Positions 5,560-11,885 of a DNA stretch of 12,342 nt are shown here, piece by piece. The translations under genes and the position numbers were made by a program. The number at the start of each line of letters is the position of its first letter. Within the stretch, counting starts at the first letter, position 1. Source of the DNA: Spirochaetaceae bacterium (GTDB taxonomy: Bacteria; Spirochaetota; Spirochaetia; SZUA-6; Fen-1364); NCBI GenBank assembly GCA_003141795.1, contig PLNO01000246.1, forward strand, positions 1-12,342, read 5' to 3'. The notes beneath the pieces are model-generated. The model was not told the DNA's origin and ran no database searches. It saw only the letters and a program-made list of their open reading frames with translations.

Positions 5560-7080
5560 TCACGTCGTCTCGCCCGTCTTCAACCGCTCGATCCGTTCGG
5601 CATCGAGCTTGACGTGGATGTTCTTCTCCTGTGTCGGGAGCACGGTGCCCTTCTTCGCGCCTTTCGCACGGCGGAGGTATTTGACGCGCGTGTAGTACAC
5701 GTCGCCCTGCCCTGATGTCTTGCCCTTGGAGAAATGCACGGCAAGCGTCGCGGCGTCGATCATGGTCTCAAGCGGCAGGCTTTTTCCCTGCGGAGTTTTC
5801 ACGAAAACGTACGCACCCGGCCAGTCGCGGGCGTGAAACCACCAGTCGTTGCCCCGCACCTTGGTGCGAAGAAGCGCGTCGTTCTCCGATGCCGTACGCC
5901 CCACGAGGATGCGGAAGGGAGGGGAGAAGAAGACCAGCCCCGGAGTCCCCGCATCCCGAAGCGGATTGCGCGCGCGGGCGGCGCTCTTTGCCACCCTGCC
6001 GAGCGACGCAGGATCGGGGTTCTCGGCGACCGCGGCCCGCTGGCGTCTGATGCGCTCCAGCGTCTTCGTCAGGTGGGCGATCTCCTCCTCCACCTTGCCC
6101 AGACCCAGCCGCGCCTTCCTGTGCTTGTCGTAGTACACTTCAGCGTTCTGCGCGGGGGTGAGCTCCGGCCTGAGCTCGATGCGCAGCCTGGCGTTGTCAT
6201 GGAAGAAGTCCTCGACCTCCACCCATCGATCGCCCCTGCCGATGGTATGCAGGTTGCTCGTCACCAGGTCGCCGAGCTCCTTGAAGCGCTCGAGATTCGC
6301 GTACTCCGACAGCCGCGCGGTCAGCTTTTCCAGGTTTGCGAGCAGCTTGTTCTCGCTCATCTCGAGCTCGGCATCGGCTTCCGCCGCCGCTTTCTCGACG
6401 TCACCCCGGGTCTCGACGTCGCGGTAATAGGCCTCGAGCCGCTCGTTGAAGCTGCCGTCGCCGGGGAGATCGCGGACCGCGTACTCGCGGGGGGCGGCGG
6501 GCGGGCGGGGCGGGGCGGCCGGGCGGGGGGCGGCGGAAGCGCGCGATGAAGCGGCAGGCGCACGCGCGGCGGCGGTAGCGGGTCGTGGAGCGAGCGGATC
6601 GTAGCTCTTGCCCGCGACCTCGCCTTTCTTCGGCCTGCGGAAGAACGCGTCGAGGATCGTGCCGGACTCTTCGGTGAGGAGCGCGTTCGCCGCGGCCCCC
6701 CAGAGCCGTACCCAGAGGATCACGATTTCCCCGCCGTGCTGGATCGCGATGCGCACGATCCTGTCACCGGCCTCGGCGCCGGGGGTGGCCCGCACCTGCT
6801 CCGCGCGCTCGATCCTGCCCCCTCGGATATGCGCCCGCAGGAATGCGGCGAACCGAAGCGGCTTCTCGGGGTTGGCGAGCTTTTCCGTTATGCGGTGCAT
6901 TCGGGGGAACCGGGCCGACAGGGAGATCAGGAGCATCGTCGATGCCCCCTCACGGAAGAGGTGCAGAACGATCCGGTCGAAACGCGGCTGATGCACCTCC
7001 TGGATCAGGCTTCCCGCGAGGTCGAGCTCCGCGAGGATGAGATCGATCTCTTTCCAGTTCAGCGATGCGGAAGCGCTCAT
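5560..7080 (-). CDS. rqcH: NFACT family protein, RqcH/Rqc2-type ribosome quality-control factor
   Basis: 506 residues. Known: RqcH binds stalled 50S subunits carrying peptidyl-tRNA and recruits alanyl-tRNA to add C-terminal Ala tails that mark the nascent chain for proteolysis. Seen: an NFACT-N domain at about 8-160 with the Asp-Arg pair at 106-107 (GDRIVR), matching Asp97-Arg98 of Bacillus subtilis RqcH, which is needed for tailing. A 38-residue Pro/Ala/Arg linker (162-199) is followed by a charged helical, probably coiled-coil region (about 205-370). The NFACT-R domain has SEND ending at Asp401, DWWFH at 412-416, then AATLAVHFSKG and the YYTRVKYLRRAKG strand. It is somewhat shorter than typical RqcH (about 570). 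The start ATG overlaps the macro-domain stop (ATGA), with no separate ribosome-binding site. Older databases would call it a fibronectin-binding-like protein; no surface-export signal is present. Confidence 0.9.
   Translation of the reverse strand: MSASASLNWKEIDLILAELDLAGSLIQEVHQPRFDRIVLHLFREGASTMLLISLSARFPRMHRITEKLANPEKPLRFAAFLRAHIRGGRIERAEQVRATPGAEAGDRIVRIAIQHGGEIVILWVRLWGAAANALLTEESGTILDAFFRRPKKGEVAGKSYDPLAPRPATAAARAPAASSRASAAPRPAAPPRPPAAPREYAVRDLPGDGSFNERLEAYYRDVETRGDVEKAAAEADAELEMSENKLLANLEKLTARLSEYANLERFKELGDLVTSNLHTIGRGDRWVEVEDFFHDNARLRIELRPELTPAQNAEVYYDKHRKARLGLGKVEEEIAHLTKTLERIRRQRAAVAENPDPASLGRVAKSAARARNPLRDAGTPGLVFFSPPFRILVGRTASENDALLRTKVRGNDWWFHARDWPGAYVFVKTPQGKSLPLETMIDAATLAVHFSKGKTSGQGDVYYTRVKYLRRAKGAKKGTVLPTQEKNIHVKLDAERIERLKTGETT
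6485..6545 (+). repeat. G-rich low-complexity tract, potential G-quadruplex
   Basis: On the + strand seven runs of three or more G occur within about 45 nt (6489-6494, 6499-6501, 6503-6505, 6507-6510, 6512-6515, 6521-6523, 6525-6530), separated by one to five bases. This satisfies the usual G3+N1-7 quadruplex pattern. It encodes, on the opposite strand, the Pro/Ala linker of the NFACT protein, so the G-rich strand is the transcription template and the mRNA is C-rich. Confidence 0.6.
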
Positions 7081-7625
7081 GAGGAGGCGCCCGCGGCCGG
7101 GAGGAAGACGCGGGCATCGTCGGCCTTGAAGAACACGAGGACCACGGAAGCGGGCCGGGGGTTTGCCGCGAAATGCGAGCTCAGGGCTTCCCAGACCACC
7201 TTCGCGGCAAGATCCCGGGGGTAGCGATACACACCGGTGGAGACGGCAGGAAATGCGATGCTTTCGGCGCCCAGCCGCGCGGCGAGCTGCAGGCTCTTGC
7301 TATAGCAGCTTGCGAGCTGTTGCGATTCGCCGTGGCTGCCGCCCCACCATACGGGGCCGACCGTGTGGATGACCCATTTCGCATGGAGGAGCCCTGCCGT
7401 CGTCTCTACCGCCTCGCCGGTCGGCAGGCCGTCCGGGAAGGAGGTTCTGCGGATGTCACGGCACGCCTCGAGGATCGAAGGGCCCCCCGCGCGGTGGATG
7501 GCCCCGTCCACCCCGCCTCCGCCCATGAGGGAGGAGTTGGCGGCGTTCACGATCGCATCGACATGGAGAAGGGTGATGTCGCCCGAGGTCACCGTCAGCC
7601 GTCCGTCGAACAGCGTCTCCTTCAC
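7077..7625 (-). CDS. Macro domain protein (probable ADP-ribosyl / O-acetyl-ADP-ribose hydrolase)
   Basis: 182 residues made almost entirely of one macro domain, the usual size for stand-alone bacterial versions such as YmdB. Seen: GDIT with Asp16 (adenine contact), VNAANSSLMGGGGVDGAIH with Asn27, Asn30 and the Gly-rich loop at 35-41, IHTVGPVW at 86-93, and the second phosphate loop AFPAVSTGVYRYP at 124-136. The Asn and Gly-rich loop residues used for catalysis by MacroD-type hydrolases are intact, so activity on O-acetyl-ADP-ribose or mono-ADP-ribosylated protein is expected, though not proven. Start: GTG at 7625, with GGAGG (+ strand CCTCC 7631-7635) 5 nt upstream. The start overlaps the FolC stop (GTGA) and the stop overlaps the NFACT start (ATGA). 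No ADP-ribosyltransferase is seen in the window. Confidence 0.92.
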   Translation of the reverse strand: MKETLFDGRLTVTSGDITLLHVDAIVNAANSSLMGGGGVDGAIHRAGGPSILEACRDIRRTSFPDGLPTGEAVETTAGLLHAKWVIHTVGPVWWGGSHGESQQLASCYSKSLQLAARLGAESIAFPAVSTGVYRYPRDLAAKVVWEALSSHFAANPRPASVVLVFFKADDARVFLPAAGASS

Positions 7626-8941
7626 AGAAGCCTCCGGATCTCCGACACCATATAGAAGGAACCGGTGACGAGGATGGGCTTTTTCCCCCCTGATTCGGCT
7701 CGTGCCCGCTTAAGTGCGAGCGCGGGATCCCGTTCGAGAATCGTCGACTCGGAGAAACCGCGAAAGATTGCGGCGACCTCTTCGGGATTGCTCTCCTTGA
7801 AGGTTCCCGGCGTGGAGATGATGATGGGGGAAAAAGCCGGCGCGAGGATGCGGGCCATCTCCACCGGTCTCTTGCCGGCGACGGAGCCGAAGAGCAGGAC
7901 GGCGTCTCCGGGGAACACCTTGCGGAAGGAGGCGAGCAGGCGCGTGACGGCAAGCGGCGTATGGGCGCCGTCCAGCACGATCACGGGCGCCCCATCGCGC
8001 ACCTCCATGCGGCCGGGCAGCCGCGTGCCCTGTACGCCCTGCAGGAACACCGATGCCGAGATCTCGGGATTGATGCGCCGCAGGGTGAGATAGGCGAGCG
8101 CGGCGTTTTCCGCCTGGAACTCGCCGAGCATGGACAGGCGGAAGCTCACCGCTTCCTCACCGCGAAGCTTCAACCGCAGGGAGGTGCCGCGCTGGTCGAC
8201 GTCCGTGACGAGCTCTTCCGCCTCCTCGTCGAGGAACGCGAGGGGCGATCCTCTTTCCGCACTGACCTGGCGGAAGACCTCTTTCGTCTCCGGGGGCTGC
8301 AGCCCGACGAACGCGGGCACGCCCGGCTTGATGATGCCGGCCTTTTCGAAGGCGATCTTCTCCAGCGTGTCGCCCAGCACGTCGGTGTGCTCGAGGTCCA
8401 GGGGGGTGATGACGGAGGCGACGGGCGTTACGACGTTCGTCGCATCGAGCCTCCCGCCGATGCCGACCTCGACAACGGCGTCCGTGCAGCCAGATTCGCG
8501 GAAGTAGAGGAAGGAGAGAAGCGTGAAAAGCTCGAACGTGGTCGGCGCGAAATGTCCGACGATTCCTTCAGCCAGAAGCGTTTCGATTCCCGCCTTCACC
8601 TGGCGGCCCAGGCGGACCATGAGATCGGGCCGGGGTGGCTCGCCGGCAACGGCAATGCGCTCGAACGCGGTCTGCACGTGGGGGGAGGTATAGAGCCCGG
8701 TCCTGTGCCCCGCCGCGTGCAGCACCGAGGCGATGAACGTGGCGGTCGATCCCTTCCCCTTGGTCCCCGCGACGTGAATGATGCGCAGCCCCCTGTCCGG
8801 GTTGCCGAACATCCCGAGGAGCTGATGCATGCGGTCCAGCCGGTAGTTGCGCTTGTCGAAGGGCACCACGCCGCGCTCGAGATTCGTGAATGATTCCGTC
8901 CAGGAAAAAACGTCCTCGGGGCTTGCGAGGTCCCCTCTCAT
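7622..8941 (-). CDS. folC: Folylpolyglutamate synthase / dihydrofolate synthase
   Basis: Cytoplasmic Mur-ligase-family enzyme that adds glutamate to dihydropteroate and/or reduced folates with ATP. Seen: 439 residues, usual length. The P-loop GTKGKGS is at 59-65, then YTSPH, EVGIGGRLDATNV, LDLEHTDVLGDT and AFEKAGIIKPG, whose Lys is the carbamoylated Mg-site residue of the family. The C-terminal domain has DGAHTP from residue 324; most bacterial FolC have DGAHNP, while Thr occurs in eukaryotic FPGS. Sequence alone cannot say whether it is mono- or bifunctional. Start: the ATG at 8941 overlaps the stop of the gene upstream (ATGA). The frame stays open to 9616, but that extension is the shifted reading of the upstream gene. 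No other folate gene is in the window. Confidence 0.95.
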   Translation of the reverse strand: MRGDLASPEDVFSWTESFTNLERGVVPFDKRNYRLDRMHQLLGMFGNPDRGLRIIHVAGTKGKGSTATFIASVLHAAGHRTGLYTSPHVQTAFERIAVAGEPPRPDLMVRLGRQVKAGIETLLAEGIVGHFAPTTFELFTLLSFLYFRESGCTDAVVEVGIGGRLDATNVVTPVASVITPLDLEHTDVLGDTLEKIAFEKAGIIKPGVPAFVGLQPPETKEVFRQVSAERGSPLAFLDEEAEELVTDVDQRGTSLRLKLRGEEAVSFRLSMLGEFQAENAALAYLTLRRINPEISASVFLQGVQGTRLPGRMEVRDGAPVIVLDGAHTPLAVTRLLASFRKVFPGDAVLLFGSVAGKRPVEMARILAPAFSPIIISTPGTFKESNPEEVAAIFRGFSESTILERDPALALKRARAESGGKKPILVTGSFYMVSEIRRLL

Positions 8942-10371
8942 CTGCGAAGTACCGATGTCTCCCTTTCCATGGTGCCGGTCTGCAGGATCTCGTGGATCTT
9001 GTAGGTGCCGTACTTGCGCGCCTTGAGGAAGCCGTTCCAGGCCGAGTCGGCGAGCCGTCCCGCGCGCAAAAGGTCGAACAGCCACTGGTCGGTGTACTGG
9101 GGATCCTGCTGCGGAACCCCGGCCTGGATCTCCTGCAGCCATGCCTGGTTGAAGGATTCCTGGGACCCGATGATCGGGGCGATGATGATGGGGATGCCCA
9201 GGCCGCAGTAGAAGGACAGCTCGCTCGGCTTGGTCCAGAGCAGGTCCGTGCTGCGCATGCACTGGGTGAAAGCGCTGAAGTATTCGTCGAGCGTTTTCCC
9301 GCCCACGATACCGATCTGGGGCAGCCCGAGGTCCTTCCTTACGCGCTCGAAGTATGCCGCCACCTCCGGCCGAATGCCGACGAGGACATTGAACTGAACC
9401 TCTCCCTTGGCGATTCTCGCCCGAAGGCTGCGCGCGACGGTGTAGGCGATGTCGGTCTGCGCGCCTGCGCCACCGACGCCGAAGGTGATGGTGAGCACGC
9501 GCTTGTTGGCGGGCACGCAGTTTTTGGTGCCCAGAAAGTGCTGAACGTTGAGCCCGTGCAGCGGCCAGAAACGCTCCTCCGGATCGAGGTAGCGAAGCCG
9601 CTGGCCGAAATCCCACTTCAACGTCGTGAGGCTCCTGTCTCCAAGGAGCTCCACGGGAATGGGGAAGCCGGTGAGCCAGATCCGTTCATTGGGGATCCCG
9701 TACTGGTTGAGCCTGCGCACGGCACGGCCGCACGGGGCGAGGTAGGTGATCTTGCTCTCCTTCGGGTTCTCCGCCACCCAGACCCTGTTGATCTCTGCGT
9801 CGCAGATCACACTGTAGACCCGGCCGTAGCCGGCCATGTCCGCGGCAATGGACGGCGAGTAGAACGTCGTGACGAGGGGAAGGGGCTTCTCTCGAATCTT
9901 CTCCATCATGCCCGAGCACATTCCGCTCTCGATCAGGCTCTTTATCCAGCGGACCTGGTTGGAAGGGAAGGGGAGATCGCGCATCGGATAGAAAGGCGGG
10001 ATGTTCTGGATCCTGTCCAGGAGGCCGAACACCGCGTTGCCGATAAGAGGCCAGCCCTTCGTGCGGGAGAGGAACTCGTAGCTCTTGCGCATGCGCTCCC
10101 ACAGCTTGTGCTCCGCGGGAGAGGTGTTTTCCGCCTTGCCCAGCGTCATGAGCCCGCCCTCCGCGATGTCGCGAAGGGGGTACGCGGCGCGCTGATGGCC
10201 GAGCCCCATGTCCGCGGTGACCACCCATGCGCGCAGGGCGGGCTCGGTGCGGCGCGACGCAGCGCGGGGCAGTGCCGGGACCTTCTTCGCCTTCGACGCC
10301 GTCTTTGCAGCCGTCTTTTTCGCCACCGCAGCCTTTTTGGAATCAGGCTTTTTCAATGTCTTCGGGCTCAT
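8938..10371 (-). CDS. Unrecognised GT-B-fold-like protein with Lys/Ala-rich N-terminal tail
   Basis: 477 residues; I cannot assign a function. Seen: residues 1-30 hold 11 Lys, mostly in Ala-rich surroundings, like histone-H1-type or nucleic-acid-binding tails and probably disordered. A folded part begins near residue 46 with hydrophobic strand AWVVTAD followed by GLGHQRA (56-62), which resembles the N-terminal GxGHxxA loop of MurG and diacylglycerol glycosyltransferases. Near the C-terminus TKPSELSFY (380-388) and GIPIIIAPIIGSQESFN resemble the donor-sugar-binding part of the same GT-B enzymes. No signal peptide or clear membrane helix is seen. Start: the ATG at 10371 has AAGGAG (10377-10382) 5 nt upstream; a longer in-frame start at 10401 lacks one. 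It overlaps the upstream HisD-like gene by 29 nt and folC by 4 nt. A glycosyltransferase or a sugar-nucleotide-binding relative is the best guess, with low certainty about chemistry. Confidence 0.7.
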   Translation of the reverse strand: MSPKTLKKPDSKKAAVAKKTAAKTASKAKKVPALPRAASRRTEPALRAWVVTADMGLGHQRAAYPLRDIAEGGLMTLGKAENTSPAEHKLWERMRKSYEFLSRTKGWPLIGNAVFGLLDRIQNIPPFYPMRDLPFPSNQVRWIKSLIESGMCSGMMEKIREKPLPLVTTFYSPSIAADMAGYGRVYSVICDAEINRVWVAENPKESKITYLAPCGRAVRRLNQYGIPNERIWLTGFPIPVELLGDRSLTTLKWDFGQRLRYLDPEERFWPLHGLNVQHFLGTKNCVPANKRVLTITFGVGGAGAQTDIAYTVARSLRARIAKGEVQFNVLVGIRPEVAAYFERVRKDLGLPQIGIVGGKTLDEYFSAFTQCMRSTDLLWTKPSELSFYCGLGIPIIIAPIIGSQESFNQAWLQEIQAGVPQQDPQYTDQWLFDLLRAGRLADSAWNGFLKARKYGTYKIHEILQTGTMERETSVLRR

Positions 10372-11671
10372 TCCGTCTCCTTTCTCGCAGTGCCTTCGCA
10401 TGCGCGGGGAACCCCTCGTAATCAGCGAGGGTGATCGCCGCGTCTTTCAAGGATTCGTACCCGCCGGCCGTCAAGCGTGCGACCGACGTGTATTTCATGA
10501 AATCCCGTACGGAGAGCGGGGAATATGTCGCGGCCTTGCCCCCCGTGGGAAGCACGGCATTGGCTCCGATGGCGTAATTGGCGAGGGAGAAGGGCGTGTG
10601 CTGACCGAGAAGGATCTCCCCTGCGTTGGTGATGAGGGAGAGGGTCGCCAAAGGGTCTTGCGTGGCGATCTGCAGGTGCTCGGGGGCAACGGCGTTCGCG
10701 ATTTCAGCCGCCTCCGTCGCGTCCCGCGCGAGGATGATCCCCCCGTACTGGGCGAGCACTTTCGTGACATAGGACCTGCGTGGCTCGGGGAGCTCCCCCA
10801 CGAGCCCCGGCAGAAGCCCCGCCACGCTCCGCGCACAGGCCTCGTCTTCGGTGACCAGGAGCGCCTGGGAATCCGGGCCGTGCTCCGCCTCGATCATCAC
10901 GTCGAGTGCCAGGAGGCGGGGGTCGGCGGAACCGTCGGCGAGAACCATCGATTCCGACGGTCCCGCGGGGAGCCCGACGTCGACGACGCCGTAGAGCAGA
11001 CGTTTGGCCGCCGTCACGTACTGGTTGCCCGGGCCGAGGAACTTCACGACGGGACGGATGCTCTGCGTGCCATAGGCGAGGGCCGCCAGCGCCTGGACCC
11101 CCCCCACCCTGTAGATTTCGTGCGCCCCGCAGAGGTGGGCTGCGAAAATGGTCGCGGGGTCGCAAAGCCCTGCCGCGTCCGGAGGGGTCACGACAACGAT
11201 GCGTTTCACACCCGCCACCTGGGCGGGGACCGTCATCATGTAGGTGGAGGAGGGGAAGCTTCCCTTGCCGCGAGGGGCGTACAGGCCGACGGAGGCGAGG
11301 GGGGCCGCGCGCTCCCCTGCGTACACGCCCGGCAGAACCTCACCGAGTGTCATGGGCCCGGGGAGCTGTTCCTCGTGGTAGGTCCGGACGTTGTCAGCGC
11401 AGAAACGGATCGCCTCCTTGACGGCCGGCGCAAGGCCCTTCTCGGCGTCTTCGATCTCCTGATCGCTCACACGCAGCGGCCTTCCGGCGAGATCGGCGGC
11501 ATTGAACTGTTTCGTGTACTCGATGAGGGCGGCGTCTCCGCCCGACCTCACCCGGTCGATGATCTCACGGACCCGGGGGATCACGTCGGAGATGTCCTGC
11601 TCCGAACGGGCGAGGATCTTCCGCCGCTCCCCTTCCGTCAGGGTGGCCCACGTGAGCACGCGCACTGTCAT
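10343..11671 (-). CDS. hisD: Histidinol dehydrogenase family protein with altered metal-site residues
   Basis: 442 residues, full length for HisD, a Zn- and NAD-dependent dehydrogenase that oxidises L-histidinol to histidine. Seen: family motifs throughout, including GLYAPRGKGSFPSS, FLGPGNQYVTAAKR, GPSES, EAEHGPDSQ (261-269), APEHLQ and EGFPAH. With a constant offset to E. coli HisD, His264, catalytic Glu331-His332, Glu419 and His424 are kept. However, the ligands Gln259 and Asp360 are replaced by Glu261 and Asn365, and the substrate-contacting His367 by Ala372. No other his gene is nearby. Inference: it may be a HisD-like dehydrogenase acting on another amino-alcohol or polyol, as HpsN does on sulfopropanediol, rather than the biosynthetic enzyme. 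It is the first gene of the leftward operon. No Shine-Dalgarno precedes the ATG, and the predicted -10 is 6 nt away, suggesting a leaderless mRNA. The symbol denotes the family only. Confidence 0.85.
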   Translation of the reverse strand: MTVRVLTWATLTEGERRKILARSEQDISDVIPRVREIIDRVRSGGDAALIEYTKQFNAADLAGRPLRVSDQEIEDAEKGLAPAVKEAIRFCADNVRTYHEEQLPGPMTLGEVLPGVYAGERAAPLASVGLYAPRGKGSFPSSTYMMTVPAQVAGVKRIVVVTPPDAAGLCDPATIFAAHLCGAHEIYRVGGVQALAALAYGTQSIRPVVKFLGPGNQYVTAAKRLLYGVVDVGLPAGPSESMVLADGSADPRLLALDVMIEAEHGPDSQALLVTEDEACARSVAGLLPGLVGELPEPRRSYVTKVLAQYGGIILARDATEAAEIANAVAPEHLQIATQDPLATLSLITNAGEILLGQHTPFSLANYAIGANAVLPTGGKAATYSPLSVRDFMKYTSVARLTAGGYESLKDAAITLADYEGFPAHAKALRERRRNEPEDIEKA

Positions 11672-11677
11672 GGGGTC

Positions 11678-11706
11678 ACTCTACAGGTCGGAACCGCTGG
11701 CGTCAA
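11678..11706 (-). promoter_or_regulatory. Sigma70-like promoter of the hisD-like operon, apparently leaderless
   Basis: On the minus strand TTGACG (+ strand 11701-11706) and TAGAGT (11678-11683) are 17 nt apart, matching the consensus at 5 and 4 of 6 positions. The -10 ends 6 nt before the ATG at 11671, so transcription should begin at or within a base or two of the start codon. Confidence 0.55.
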
Positions 11707-11727
11707 CGTGGGGGTGGTGTAATGAGC

Positions 11728-11756
11728 TTGACTTCCGGGGCTTCCCTATTTACATT
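11728..11756 (+). promoter_or_regulatory. Sigma70-like promoter of dnaK
   Basis: TTGACT (11728-11733) and TACATT (11751-11756) are 17 nt apart. The -35 hexamer is identical to that of the polyamine operon promoter. The predicted start near 11763 leaves a leader of about 120 nt. No CIRCE (TTAGCACTC-N9-GAGTGCTAA) or good sigma32-type promoter was found, so heat-shock control, if any, uses another signal. Confidence 0.55.
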
Positions 11757-11792
11757 TTTTTCAGTTGAATGTCTCTCGCAACAACCAAGATT

Positions 11793-11813
11793 GGAAACGG
11801 ATAGAGGGTTTCC
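11793..11813 (+). repeat. Hairpin in the dnaK leader
   Basis: GGAAAC (11793-11798) and GTTTCC (11808-11813) pair perfectly around a 9-nt loop. A smaller CCCGC/GCGGG palindrome follows further down the leader. Neither covers the AAGGAG at 11874-11879, so a simple RNA thermometer that masks the ribosome-binding site is not evident. Confidence 0.35.
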
Positions 11814-11885
11814 CCGGGCGGCAGAATGAACGGGAGAGCCGTGCGCCCGCGAGCGGGAGAACAGCACAAATAAAAGGAGCAATCA

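Noticed and set aside
8942..9616. 225-residue upstream extension of FolC
   Set aside because: It is the shifted reading of the GT-like gene; FolC proper begins at the ATG at 8941 in an ATGA overlap.
8890..10434. 514-residue rightward open frame opposite the GT-like gene
   Set aside because: Long antisense frames are expected in high-GC coding DNA; the opposite strand has recognisable fold motifs, a ribosome-binding site and operon overlaps, and this frame has none.
10208..11722. 504-residue rightward open frame opposite the hisD-like gene
   Set aside because: Antisense shadow of a clear HisD-family gene; no conserved motif seen in its product.
11672..11885. CIRCE or sigma32-type heat-shock element upstream of dnaK
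   Set aside because: No TTAGCACTC/GAGTGCTAA repeat and no CCCCAT-type -10 at proper spacing; only a sigma70-like promoter fits.
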